DNA of 64,000 bases, from NCBI GenBank assembly GCA_003427395.1, contig BFEA01000022.1, forward strand, positions 2,881,541 to 2,945,540, given 5' to 3'. Below, piece after piece: positions 31,344 to 43,011 of the stretch. Source of the DNA: Chara braunii (Eukaryota > Streptophyta > Charophyceae > Charales > Characeae). The notes beneath the pieces are model-generated. The model had not been told where the DNA came from. It ran no database searches and worked only from the letters and a program-made list of their open reading frames with translations. The stretch's first letter is position 1; each line of letters opens with the position of its first letter. The position numbers and the translations under genes are program-made.

Positions 31344-33897
31344 TTAGTTGTGGAAGAAAGTGGCCTCTTTTTTCTGAGCCAGTGTGTTGATTTTTGTGTG
31401 CCAGTTGCCACCATTAGCCAGGAACAGCCTGTAGTTGGACACCATCGCCGCTGCGAAGGCCGCTCTCTCTGCTGCTGATCCTTGCCCCAAGAGCCCGTAG
31501 GGACTAGACTCGATTACCTGCCAGGGAACCCACTCCAAGTCCTCTGAGATGGCAAGTTTCTCGTTTACTCAGACTGTAACTGGACACAGATCTGCCCTGT
31601 GATGCAGTCCTGCCGGATCCTTCCATTCTTCTATATTATCTTGCTGCCCCCCTAGTGTGAACATTGAAGTAAGAGCATCTTGAAATTGAGGTGTGAGCCT
31701 GCCATCTTGGATAGCCTGGTTAGTTATTGTGACGAGTGCCCCAGTCATGTGCACTGCAATTTCCCAGTCCGGATGGGTACTATTCCATCGGCAGCAAATG
31801 AGGTTCCGCACATGTTCATTTTTCCTGGCGCTCACCTTTGCTGCTGCTTCGACTGTAGTCATTTGGTCGTCCGCTATCTTCTACTTCGACTGTAGTCATT
31901 TGGTCGTCCGCTATCTTCTGTAGTAACTGGTGCTTGTCTGCTAATTCCTTGTTTTTTGTTGTGTTCAAAGCCACCTGGGCCTCCACTATGTGTTTCTTTC
32001 TTCGCAAATCAATCACAGTTCCCTGTTCTATAAGCGGTGTGGTATTATGTTTGAGGCTGTCTTCCTGTTGAGTCTTCTCTTGCATCCTTTTCCCTTTTTT
32101 CGCCTTGTTGGGATGCTTGTCCCTGTCCACGTACGATGCTGGCCACTGGAACTGTTTGTCATAAGCAGGGTTGTCCAAATAAAGCATATCTCCTTCCACT
32201 CTGGTTTTGAGACCATACTGGCGCGCTAGAAATTCCGCCATCTCTTCCTTCTTGTGCAGAGCTTCGAATCTGTTACTGTTCTGCGTTCCAACTTTTTGTT
32301 TGGATGAGCCAGCTCTTTCTTGTTGGACCTTACGGATATATCGTTGGTGAGCCATGTGCAACTTGAATTCTAGATCCCTTACTCGTTCCAGGTCCTTGAT
32401 CGCCTGATGGAGCCAATCTTGTTCTGCGTGAGTGTCCTGCCCTTTGTCCTCGTCCGCTTCTGTGAGTTCCTGGTCCTCGCCTGTGGCTTCGTTGGATGTG
32501 TCGTTTTCTTCGTCCTTTTTTCCATTTTCGTCCCTCTCCCTCCTGTGTACCTTTGCTTTCAATATCCATGGCGTTGTCCGATATAGTTGCTTGCTTGTCT
32601 GCTCCGGAGCGTCCGCGTCTGCGTTTGGCCTTGTCCAAGTGCAAAATCGAGTAAAAGGCTTTTTCTGCTAGCTCTCCAATTTTAGCTAGGTATTCCATCG
32701 TCTGCAATTTCTGCCTGATTTCCTCCTCTCCTTCCTTTTGCATTATTGGTAAGGTGATGTGCCCTACTCCCTCCTGATCCATCTTTCTGGCCCCGGTCTG
32801 CCTCCATCTGTTGTCAAAGGGTGCGTAGATGTCTGGTTTCTCCGTGGGTTCTCCAATTAACGTCCATACCCACCGTTGTGTTTCGAGGCTGTCATCGAAG
32901 ATCCAACCTTGGAATTCCAGCCTTGGATTCACATTCCATCAGCTGTGCAGACTTGGCTTCCTGTTTTCTTCCCGCTGCTCGATTCACTGGACAATTTGGG
33001 TCATTTCCCAAGTGCCCACGCCCTTGGCATCGGAAGCATGCGGGGTTAGTTTTTGTGGAGACAAAAACAGTAGCCCGCTGACCGTTTTTCCTAAACAGCC
33101 ACACTTCCGAGAAAACTGGTGATTCCCCTGATGGCACATTGCGACAAGCGATCTTGGAATCGTGGTTGGGAGCAAGGAAGTCAGGTCCTTCTTCCAACCA
33201 TGCAACAAGTAGGTTGTTCGGATACTCCATCTCCAACCGCTTGAGAATCATGCTGTGTAGTTCCTCCGATAGATTATCAAAATGGACCCAAAAGTGATTG
33301 CGCAGCATGTTTTGTCTGTGCCTGGTCGCTTGCCTGGTCGCTTCCCCTTGGGGGGCTCTTGGTGGTTTCCATGCTCTGATCGTCACCACCGATCCTTTGC
33401 AATTGAGAGAATCCAAGGACTTGAGGTACTTAGCATAGCTTTCTTCTACGCAAAGGACCATGACGGTGTTTCTTCCTCTTTTGTGGAGAGAGATTAGAGG
33501 TTCTGTCCCTGGAAGAGCTTGCAGTGCCCTGAGGTGGTCAAGTACCCACACTCTTTTGTCATTGAGCGACAACTCCTTGCTTTTGAGTCTTGACCTCCTC
33601 CAAGTCCTCTTCTGGATATTCCCAAACATCGACCTCTGTATCCTCTGCCCTTTCCACTTGCATTTTTTCCTTGATGATTTTGACCTCAGACTTGATTCGC
33701 GTTTTAGATATCAGAAAGTCCAGCGCCCGCGGTCCCAACTTTGTTGGGCGCTGTTCAACCTCCTTCTCACCTCCTTCTAGCTGGGTTGCACATACTCCTG
33801 TAGTAGCTATGTGGTGCGTAGCTGCTGCATTTGCAGGATTAATTTTCCCATCTCCCTGGTGATGGGCCCCCACCACCTGGGCATAGGTAACCTCCAT
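31344..33897 (-). pseudogene. LINE ORF1 with CCHC knuckle
   Basis: The start M-E-V-T-Y-A-Q-V-V at 33897 is followed after a frameshift by the large piece 33629-32892, which has a nucleic-acid-binding gag-like domain (LRNHFWVHFDNLSEELHSMI, WLFRKNGQRATVFVS) and the knuckle CFRCQGRGHLGNDPNC. A charged Lys/Glu-rich tail continues through frames 32932-32330 and 32562-31816 to 31344. A 37-bp tandem duplication (about 31848-31921) and several shifts break it. ORF1 would coat LINE RNA. Confidence 0.75.
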
Positions 33898-33960
33898 TGT
33901 CAGCTCTGGGTCCTACTGTTGTTGCCTCAAATTATAATGTTGTGAACGTCACATGAATAA

Positions 33961-34995
33961 TCACGATAGTGAAACCAATAAGGCCTATTCTTGTTTAAAC
34001 ACTGGAGGTGATTGAGATGACGAATCTGTCTGTCCTGTAACATGTGCACCTACCTGTTGGCTGGACTTGGTTGCTAGAGGTGTGAACGCAAACGGCTGAC
34101 GTTGATTGTGATGACGTGGCCAATGAAAGCCTGGCCACCAGTGATGTTTGCTATGTCGTGGCTAACTAAACTGAAATGGGACCCGTTTGCCGGCGCTAAA
34201 TGAGATGGAGTTATTGAGTGGACGTAATTGTCGGTGAATGCTGGTGATGATCGTGATGATGTTGATAACGTGGTTGAATGGTCTTGGTGGCTGGTTCTTG
34301 CTAATGGATGGTGATGAACGCTGGTGAACGCTGGTGATGATCGTGATGATGTTGATGACGTGGCTGATCGGATTTGGTTGTCGGTACTTGATGATGCTGA
34401 CCGTGATGATGGTGATGATGCAATTAACTTGATGAGATTGGATGAAGATGATCTTGATGACGTCGCCAATGAGTGTCTGAGTATTGATGGAGATGACCAT
34501 GATGATGTTGATGACGTGGCTGACGTGGTTGATGATTCCCAGTGTTTGTTGGTGATGACTGTGATGATGTTGATAACGTAGCTGATGCTAACTGTGATGA
34601 TGTTGATGATGCGATTAATTTGATGAGATTGGATGGAGATACAACTTATTCTTTCTTTCTTACGCAAAACCAGTCCCTCCGCTAGAAGAGGTGCTAAGAG
34701 CACACCCTTCTTGCGAGTAGGCTGGCTGCTCCGATCTATTGTTGGTGAGCAACACCTGCTGGAAAACGGGTCCAGCATCCCTGCTGGCGATTCAGCATCT
34801 AAACACACTGACATCCTGCTAGCATTGGTTACCCTGAAACGAGGGGATTGACTGAGCAGGTGAAAGGATGCACGTGAGAGGAATTGACAAGGGGGGCCCT
34901 CTTCAGCCCCGCTGCTGGGTGCCCGACCAACTTAACTGCCTAGTCCCCTTCCTCTCTTTCCAGATGCAGCAAGCCAACGAATCTGCACATTCCAG
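33961..34995. other. Noncoding between LINE and element C, GAT-rich minisatellite
   Basis: About 34200-34630 is built of imperfect units such as GTGATGATGTTGATGACGTG. The Ser/Thr-rich minus-strand ORF and Asp/Val-rich plus-strand ORF over it are products of that repeat. Nothing is recognised in 34640-34991. CCAG at 34992-34995 is the target duplication of element C. Confidence 0.55.
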
Positions 34996-36026
34996 TGCAA
35001 TGAACCCAGATCATGAAGATAGTCGTCAACAATGCAAGCCCAGATGAATGTCAACCAGCTGATGATTACCAATAGTCAAAATCGTGTCCAGACAGAATGA
35101 GACGAGATAATCATACACAGAGGAAGGAGAGAGGAGGGAGATTAGACAAAGGAGAGGAAATAAATACAAGGCCCACTCCTGCTTCGGGCTCCCTCCTCAA
35201 TCACCACCTCAATAATCAATAGTATGAACGAGTATCTGAAGTAACCTCGATGTGCCACATGGCACGTCTAATCAGTCCCTCATCAGCGCTGGAGCAATGT
35301 CGACATGAAGACAACCAGGTACGTATCCACGATCTCTGCACAGTCCTGATCTCCTCGCGAATGACGATAATCAGAACAGCAATACCAAGTCACGTAGCTT
35401 AGCTTCGTCGACGAACAGAAGAACACGTGGCAGCAGCCACGCCAACCAATGATACACGTGGCAGCAGCCACATCAGTGACAACGCATGGCAGCTGCCACG
35501 TCAGCATGCTAAGAAGACAGGTGCAAGCCAGTCACCATGCCGGACCAGCAGCACCTCGCCGAATCACAATGCAAGCGTCGCAGCGTCGAGCCAACGTTGA
35601 AGTGAACGCGTGATGTCAGCATCAACGCAAGACAGAATGAATGTCAAAGTCAGGGAGGTCAATGCTTAAGTAGCGTTGACTCGGGGTTTGGACCCCGGAT
35701 GCTGCAACTTTTAGCCGTCGTGATCTTGATGCAAACGAAGGCCAGATTGGCCTGAAACTGAATTCCCTTCGGCCTGGATGCTTGTCAGGGTACCTGCGCA
35801 CAACAAGTGAGTGTATCCAACCAAGGGCCTGGGTGCGGTACCTTTGACTCTACAGTTGACTTTGACCCTTGACTTTCTTGGGTGCAGCGTTTGGTCACAC
35901 AGCCAAACGCGATAGACTCAGGCCTGGGCGTGTCCTGGTCACACAGCCCAGCGCAGACCAACTTTGGTCTGCGTTGCCTGGGGCTGAGTTCTGGGCCCCA
36001 GATCACTTCTGAACAGGGTTACTGCA
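34996..36026 (-). repeat. Element C 3' LTR
   Basis: On the minus strand it begins TGCAGTAACCCTGTTCAG and ends TTCATTGCA. It aligns through its length with 49724-50777. It carries several copies of the GCCACGTCAGC/TGGCAGCAGCCAC motif at 35420-35505. Confidence 0.9.
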
Positions 36027-36059
36027 TTCCTGCCGGCCAATTTTCAAGTTCCACCGCAG

Positions 36060-37420
36060 AAATTTTTAAGACTTTAACCCTCGTTCATAAGCAGGAACAA
36101 TATCAGGAGCAGTTTCAAGTAGTTCTCTTTTACTGAACCATCTGTCCTCATATGGTGCCTGAGACTTAAAACGTACCTTGAACTGCTTCTGAGGTCGTCC
36201 ACGTGCTCCCGTAGAGAACTATCTGTGCTCTATGATTCTGTCTACTTCATATCTGCCTTCCATAGATGACGGAATCATAGAGGGTCTGTTAGGAAATTCT
36301 TTCCCTTCTAAATCGGGCAACAGTTTGGACGCGTGAAAGACAAGATATGTTTTGAGATGAGGGGGGATATCAATGCAATAAGACGGTCCCTCTGCATCTC
36401 CAATTACTTGAGAACTTCCCAGGGTCCAAAGTAGACACGCAACAATTCTTGAGAGACATTATCTTCTAATGAAAACTCTTTGGATTTAACCCCGACCAGA
36501 TCACCCTCTTTGAATGTGGATGGGTCGTCTATGCTTTTTAGCTTGTTCAATCATTTGGTCTTGAGCTTTCTTTAAGTTTTCTTTTGCTTTCTTTATGTCT
36601 TCTTGAAATAAATTGCATATTCTCGTGTCCCTGGAGGTAGACTAAGGAATTAGTCCCGTGTTAACACATCAATGGGACGCCTAGGTTTCCATCCCTTGTG
36701 CAGTGCGTTAGGCGTTCGTCCTGTAACGATGTGGACACTGCTATTATATGCACTGGCTATCTTGGGTAAGTTCTCATCCCAATCAATTTGATCAGGTCTT
36801 ACATACATGCGCAAGAGCTGTTGGCACAATCGGTTCATTTGTTCACTTTGCCCATTCGTTTCAGGGTGTCGCCCTGACGACATGGTCAAACGTGTGTCGT
36901 ACGCCTCCATCAGCTTTTGCCATGGCATACTTGTGAACCTGACATCTCGATCAGATGCAATGGTTAAAGGAAAACCATACTCAATTACCCATTTCATCTG
37001 AAATTTCTGGATCACAAGTTATGTCCTTGCTTCGGCAGGTAAGAGAATAAACATGGCATATTTAGAGAAGCGGTCCACAATCACCATCACTTGACTATTG
37101 TCGTTGCGACTTTTAACCAGACTCATAAAGTCAATTGAGATAGAATCACCTGGTTCGCTTGGTATAGGTAATGGCCTGAGAAGTCCAAGAGGATTTTCAT
37201 GCTTCGGCTTGTTTCTCTGACACACCAGACAGGTACGTACACACGTTAGTACGTGTTCTTTTAATCCCTTCCATTTGAAGCGTTCTCTAACCTCTGCGTA
37301 AGTTTTCTTGAATCCAAAGTGTCCTTTAAAGTCGTGACATTCCCCAATCAGCAGACTCTTAATTCTTTCTTGGTGAGGAATACACAATCTTTGTTTTGTT
37401 TGGCCTATCAAGAAAAGCAA
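36060..37420 (-). pseudogene. Element C integrase and chromodomain-like tail
   Basis: The HHCC region (GECHDFKGHFG, TCLVCQRNK) and the DDE core (SISIDFMSL, TIASDRDVRF, ETNGQSEQ) are readable. A stop near 37019 splits the core into two ORFs (37420-37019 and 37015-36650). After the ORF end at 36650 the frame decays, but a chromodomain-like stretch can be read at about 36250-36080 (YEVDRIIEH, a stop, QKQFKVRFKSQ, DRWFSKRELLE). The purine tract and 3' LTR follow. Confidence 0.85.
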
Positions 37421-37957
37421 CCATAAATTATTCTATAGTTGGGTAATTGGGGAGGACCTCGTGCAAGGACATCCATGATTGGCTTCCAAATTGGATCAAC
37501 AGCGTATCCTTGACGAATCTGGTCTTTTAAGTCATTCCCGACATCCAAGTATAAGACAATTGTACCAAAGAAGTCACTGCGTCGGATAAAGCATCTGCAA
37601 CCTCATTAGACTTGCCTTTGATAGTTTTGAGCTCAAAGTCAAAGGTGTCAATGAAGGCTGACCATCTTACCAACTTGTCAGAGAGTCTAGACTGTGTCTT
37701 TATCCACTATAGTGTCGAGTGATCTGAATACACAGTAAAGTGCCTCCCTAGCAGGTAGTGTCTCCACGTATCCAACGGACAGACTAAGACATAAAATTCT
37801 CGTACATAGGTGGAGTTGGCAACCTTCTCTGATGGCAATCGTGTAGCGTCTATGGGCCTAAAACCCTTGTCATCATCATGTTGGAGAACAACGCCAATCC
37901 CATACTGACTTGCGTTAGTGGTAACAATGAAAGGAAAGGACGGGTCAACAATCTTAA
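37421..37957 (-). pseudogene. Element C RNase H
   Basis: From the MITE edge the minus frame reads KIVDPSFPFIVTTNASQYGI, G-V-V-L-Q, then a short connector, and further on the F-D-F-E-L-K and K-S-N-E-V-A-D-A-L motifs (about 37630-37580). The first catalytic Asp of the T-D-A-S motif is Asn. It is frameshifted and has stops. Confidence 0.75.
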
Positions 37958-38409
37958 ACCACCGGTCCTCCTGACGTCAGAAAACCTCAGGGGTACCGGT
38001 AGCGTCGTTTCACGACGGGTACCGGTAGTACAGTGTGGAAAACCGGTCCTGACGTCAGAAAACCTCAGGGCCTCAAAAATAAAATTTGCGAAAAATAATT
38101 TGAAATAAACCGAATCGGCGCGGCAAATATTTCATGGTGAATATATATATATATATATATATTTTTTTTTTTTCTGATATTTTTCCTTGAAAGATCACGA
38201 CCTAATCTACGGACCCTCAAATTTTCAGACATTTTGGTGAATTTTTCTGAGCACAAAAAATCGGGAAAGTTGTCGCTTGCAAAATGGCGGGATTGGACCC
38301 GTCGGCCCCTCCGTACAACCCAGCGCCTCCGTACGGTCGCCGCCCCTCCGTACAACCAGGCCCTAACTCATAGGGACTAGGGGTTTTTCGCGGCGGGGGG
38401 ACCGGTGGT
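37958..38409. mobile_element. 452-bp MITE with TTAA target duplication
   Basis: The ends are inverted repeats (ACCACCGGTCC at 37958-37968 and GGACCGGTGGT at 38399-38409) flanked by TTAA at 37954-37957 and 38410-38413. Removing one TTAA and the insert restores the surrounding RNase H reading T-H-Y-P-V-L-K-I-V-D, so the insertion point is certain. It has no coding capacity. It contains a repeated GACGTCAGAAAACCTCAGGG (at about 37973 and 38053) and an AT microsatellite (38141-38162). TTAA targets are typical of piggyBac and Kolobok families. Confidence 0.88.
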
Positions 38410-39500
38410 TTAAGGACAGGGTAGTGAGTTAGTGCATACTTCAATTTTCGAAAGGAAGACTCACAGTCCTTATCCCACAACCAAATAGTTCCTTTCTTTA
38501 ACAATCTTCGCATTGGTGCAGCAATCAGTGAGAAGTTTTTGACAAACTTCCTGTAGTAACTGGCTAAACCAAGGGAAAATCGCAATTCAGTTATAAACTT
38601 AGGTTGTGGCCAATCTCTAATTGCGGATATTTTTTTCTCTTCCGGCCTTATACCTTTTTCGTTCACACTGTGTCCTAAGTATAACACTTCGGACTTAGCA
38701 AACTCAGACTTCTTGGAATTGATCTTGAAGTTGCCCTCTCGCAACTTCCCTAGCACCAGACGAAGGTGCTTCTCATGATCTTCGAGTGTCTTACTGTACA
38801 CTAGAATATCATCGAGATAGACAATTACGAACTTGTCTAACCATTGACGAAAAAGTTCATTCATAGACCCTTGGAAGGTCGCTGGGGCATTAGTCAGTCC
38901 GAAGGACATTACCACAAACTCGTAATGGTCATACCTCGTTCAGAATGCGGTCTTATGTTGATCCTTGGGTTCCACCTCGATCTGATGGTACCCTGGCTTC
39001 AGATCAATCTTACTAAAAAACTTACAGCCTTGCAACTGGTCTAGCAAGTCGTCAATGCGTGGTAAAGGTTCGACATTCTTAACAGTGACAACATTCAACC
39101 CTCTGTAGTCAATACAGAGACGCAACTCACCTTCCTTTTTGGGCACAAACAAGACAGGGGCACCATGAGGAGAGGAGCTAGGGCGAATCCATCCTTTTTC
39201 TGTTAAGTCTTGCAGTTGTTTTTCGCAATTCCTCAAGTTCCTTAGGAGACATTCGATATATAGGGCCCTTGGGAATCTTACTACCAAAAATAATTTCAAT
39301 ATTGTGCTTAATAGCACGTTCAGTTATTCTTGTTGGTTCGGTAAATAACTCGTTATACTCACTTAGGAGTTTTTCGGTCGAAGGAGGATAGGAAGTAGAA
39401 GACTCACCTGCTCTTTTTACTAAAACCATCATTGCTTCCTGTTCCAACCTCTTCTTTGAAAAACCATCGATCGAAATGCTGGATGACTCATACAACAGAA
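38410..39500 (-). pseudogene. Element C reverse transcriptase
   Basis: The minus strand reads [19 protein letters not shown], a frameshift near 39220, [44 protein letters not shown], a stop near 38938, [10 protein letters not shown] and IVYLDDILVYSKT, with the catalytic Y-L-D-D intact, then YLGHSVNEKGI and LGLASYYRKFV. It runs into the MITE at 38410. It lies directly downstream of the protease in pol order. Confidence 0.9.
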
Positions 39501-39971
39501 AGACAGACTAGAGTAAGAGCCAGACTTATGGTTCAGTTTGAGAGGTTTCAATTCAGAGTGTGCATCTCGCGATTGCACAATCTTCTCTTTGAAATTGATA
39601 TCTGGGTTGGCTTCCTCGTGCCAGTCCATTCCCAGAATCAAATCAAAAGGTAACTTCTTCTCCGCAAGAAAGAAAACCTCGTAAACAATCTTCTTTCCTT
39701 CCTTGGTACGGAATCGACACTTCACACGATCAACATATTGCGAGACAGTGATCGTGCTTTTGTCGGCTAGGATAAACGTGATTGGTCGAGAGAGATTCTT
39801 TACCTTCATTCTGAGATGTAACTTGCGGATTGCTTTCTCGGATATGTAGGATCGCATGCATCTTGAGTCCAACAGAGCTCCTACACGGGTATGTGCAATC
39901 TCTACGTCTGCGATTAGTAGGTCACCCTTAGACTTTGATTTCTTAGCCCACGAGCTTCGTAATGCAAGCAA
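39429..39971 (-). pseudogene. Element C aspartic protease
   Basis: The region around ALLDSRCMRSYIS corresponds to the retropepsin L-x-D-S-G-x-x-x-x-F/Y-I site, but the glycine is arginine, which should inactivate it. Further on, LILGMDWHEEANPDI is the family's conserved segment after the flap. The ORF is otherwise open for 180 codons. Confidence 0.8.
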
Positions 39972-40189
39972 CTCGTTACCAAGCTCGTCAAGAGAGTCGT
40001 CCAGGGAGACAGTGCATAAGACAAGTTAGGGTGTTCTGAACGACAGGCCGAAGAAGAACCATCCTCTGTCGTGCGAGTCAAAGGGTTGGAAGGGATCATA
40101 AATGCCTTACCTTCTTGTTCCAAACCCTTTAACTCAGTAGGAGCAGATGCTACTCCTATTGGCCGCTCGCTTTTGGATTCCGAATAAGT

Positions 40190-41756
40190 GGGCACCAAGC
40201 AATCACGTGCCCTGCGGTACCACACTTTAGACATTGTTCATTCTTTCCTACCATAATTCTTGTGAAATTCCCATATTTTCCTAGGGCTTTCCGGCCGCAA
40301 TTCCGGGATGCTCGGGAAACGAGCGTGGCTTCTTCCTCTTTCCTGGCGGTCGTGGTCCTCCCTTGTTGACCACGACAGCAGTGACTTCCCCCTTCCTGGA
40401 ATCACTGTTGCTCGCCACACTCTCGGCCTCCAATGGCCACTTCTCCACAGTAACGTCGTCAAAGACGACGAGGGTGTGGTCCTGGCGCTTTTGGCACCAG
40501 ATTACCCGCTTGCCTACACCTGCGCCTCCTCCGCCGCCATACTTTACTACAGAGGCATAAAAATTCTTTACTTGTGAAGTCATTTGCTCTCGCTGGAGAG
40601 CCAAATCGCGAAACTGCCTATAATTATATTTTTCGGATTTCAATTCCGCCACGAGTTGTCCACGAATGGGCTCGGGCAGAGCGCGGGAATAAATATACAA
40701 GACTTGGTTATCTTGCAGGTTCAATCCAGGAACCTGTAGCAACCGATCAACTTCTCGAGACAATGCTTCCACTGAGGTCCAATGTCTTTGCCTAATGGTG
40801 GTGAGCTGGTCAAAGGCCTTATCGGTCGTTGTCTTATCCGAAAAGCGTTCCTTGATCTTGCCAAGGAACTGCTTCAGGTTCAACGTCGCAGCCCACTCAC
40901 CAATGCCATCGAAACCTGCAGCGTTGGCTTCGGCCAGTACCCATTCCTTCGCTTCCCCCCCTAGACAAGAAGTGGAGAAAGCAACTTGGGACTCGGGTTG
41001 GACAGGGGCCGTACCACAATATGTCTGTATTTTCGCTATCCAGAGCAACAAAATCTCATCCTTTTGGTTGCAAAACGTAAAAGGCAATTTCATCTTCACT
41101 TTTTCTTTTCTTTTCGGCTTCTCCGGTTCTGTACTTACCTTACCTTGCGGAGAAGCTGGAGACTTTGGAGGTGGAGAGGAGGGAGGTGTGGAAGGAGGAG
41201 TGTTCGGTGGAAAAGACGGCGGACTCGGTCCTCCTCCATTAGACGTCTTTTGATCTTGAGGAACAACATACTTCATCACATCACTCATCAACTTTTTGAC
41301 TTCTTTCTTTTCTTCCTTAACCTCTTCTTCTTTTTCTCTACTAGATGCTTCCCTTTCACAATGTTTGTGACAGTTCGCAATCCTACAGCAATCTCGTCTA
41401 ACTGACTTTGTTGTCTGTCAATCTTTTCTTCTAAGAAGGTGAGGTAAGTCATGATGTGATACAACGTCTGTGTCATGCCAGTCTGTTCCTTTCCTTTTGT
41501 TCCTATCACTTGTATGATTTCTCTCACTTTCTGTTCTCGCCTCAGTTCCTGTTCATGTTTCCGGGCTAGTTCTTCTTTCTTCCTTTCTTCTGGAGCTAGC
41601 ACCTCTCTTAATTGCTAGATGTTCGCGTCAATCGTAGCCTCGGTCACTTCTGGTCTGATTTCCCCTTTCCTAGACAACTCCATGACTTCTTCCAGCTGCT
41701 TGATAGCAAACTGGTACAGCGCCTTCCGACACTGGGCCATCATTTTAGACACTTCG
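40190..41756 (-). pseudogene. Element C gag
   Basis: Two main pieces: 41602-41288, an N-terminal charged coiled coil (E-R-K-K-E-E-L, then I-I-Q-V-I-G), and 41291-40281 (336 codons), which has a proline-rich spacer followed by a capsid domain (LPFTFCNQKDEILLLWIAKI, LKQFLGKIKERF, FDQLTTIRQRH). A zinc knuckle CLKCGTAGHVIAWC is readable at about 40232-40191 in a shifted frame. The first gag codons (V-S-K-M-M-A-Q-C-R) stop at the element D insertion at 41756 and resume at 49103 with the codons for VLEVVAAGAE, so D split the gene. Confidence 0.85.
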
Positions 41757-42996
41757 TGTGGCATACTGTGTAGCCACACGGGCCTGCAGGGCCCGTTCCG
41801 CATTCTCAGCCTAAAAGCCTAGAAATAAGGGCTTACAGGTCCCGTGTCGTTTCAGCCTGAAAACTGAAAACGAGGGCCTGCAGGCCCTATTTCGTTTTCA
41901 GCCTATAACAGGGCCGTTCAGGCCCTGAGTCTTTTCAGCCTGAAACGGAGGGCCACTTTCGGGCCCTCATAAGATCGTCCTGCCCTAGAACTCAGGCAAC
42001 AAACCGGGGTTTTGGGAACAAGCTATTTTTGGTATGTTCCCCACGCCAGCCCCTGGCTTGCCCTGGCATTGGCAAGAGCAGCCTCCTGGACTGCCTCGCC
42101 CTGCAGCTGCAGGCAGTCAGGAGGTAGGCCGATTAGTACATAGGGGGAGTTCCCATGCACTTCACGGGGAGGTAGTTGGACAGAAGGCTGGAGGCAGTCT
42201 TCAGGATTCGGCAGCAGCACTCTGGAGGAGCGCTGCAGGAGTAGCTTAGCGCTAGCAGTAGTCTTCAACGCTGGGCGCTAATAGCTACAGGAGTAGTCTT
42301 CAGCGGAGGGCGCTAAGTAGTGGTAGTGGTAGTAGTGTTGGAGAGAGATGGCTGGCGGAGGCCAGCGAGACTTACCTGTGGCGCCATAGCTCCAGCTCCA
42401 TNAGTAGTGGTAGTGGTAGTAGTGTTGGAGAGAGATGGCTGGCGGAGGCCAGCGAGACTTACCTGTGGCGCCATAGCTCCAGCTCCATCTTCGAGGTACC
42501 TGCATCAAGGCGCCAACTTCACAGGTTAGTACCGGACAGAGAGAGAGAGAGTTCTTCTTCTTCCTCTTCTAAGTCCACCATCTCTTCTTCACCCTCTCCC
42601 TATCTGACTTCTCAGTATCTGCGGACTACGAGAGAGAGAGAGAGTTGTGACTTGAGACTTGACAACATTGGATCCAGACTCGACATTGGGATTCAGACAT
42701 TGGATGAGGATTATTTGGCACCTATATCACAGATTTGGTGTTGACGATATTCCCATCTTTCCCTCTTCTTCGTCTAACCCCCCTCCTCTTCGTCTGTGTA
42801 TGGCGGGGACTGGCGCATTCTTCCTGTGTGAGCACCAGGCCCCTTCACACCATGGAACGATGATGATGTATGTTGGGGCTGCATTGCAATATTGATTGTT
42901 CGGACCATTGGTATCTAAGTCTTCCGCTACGCTATCTTGTACTTTGTATGAGAGGTCGGTTCTTGTTCTGGTATGCACCTTCACAGTATGCAACAA
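41757..42996 (+). repeat. Element D 5' LTR
   Basis: Aligned with 47930-49097. It is longer because 42316-42401 is repeated at 42403-42488 around a single N (42402), probably an unmerged overlap in the assembly. It contains small GA runs and the GGCGCCATAGCTCC motif. Confidence 0.92.
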
Positions 42997-42999
42997 TTT

Positions 43000-43011
43000 G
43001 GTATCGGAGCG
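43000..43011 (+). promoter_or_regulatory. Primer binding site, element D
   Basis: TGGTATCGGAGC, three bases after the LTR end, a one-base variant of the initiator tRNA-Met site. The same variant is used by element G (55410). Confidence 0.85.

Larger units (their letters stand above)
26540..33960 (-). mobile_element. LINE (non-LTR retrotransposon), damaged
   Basis: Read on the minus strand: ORF1 with a CCHC knuckle (about 33897-31344), an apurinic-type endonuclease (31294-30104), reverse transcriptase with F-A-D-D (about 30000-28600), C-terminal zinc region (about 27200-26632) and a poly(A) tail (plus-strand T run at 26540-26556). This is the standard order of an L1-like plant LINE of about 7.4 kb. 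All ORFs have stops or frameshifts and a 340-bp chimeric block (27231-27571) interrupts the ORF2 tail. I could not identify target duplications; the 5' end is approximate. Confidence 0.88.

Noticed and set aside
34074-34814. 246-residue Ser/Thr-rich minus-strand protein
   Set aside because: It follows the period of a GAT-rich minisatellite and has no conserved domain; the opposite strand is open for the same reason.
38217-38400. C-terminal extension of element C's reverse-transcriptase ORF
   Set aside because: The ORF runs on into the MITE; the genuine protein continues on the far side at 37957.
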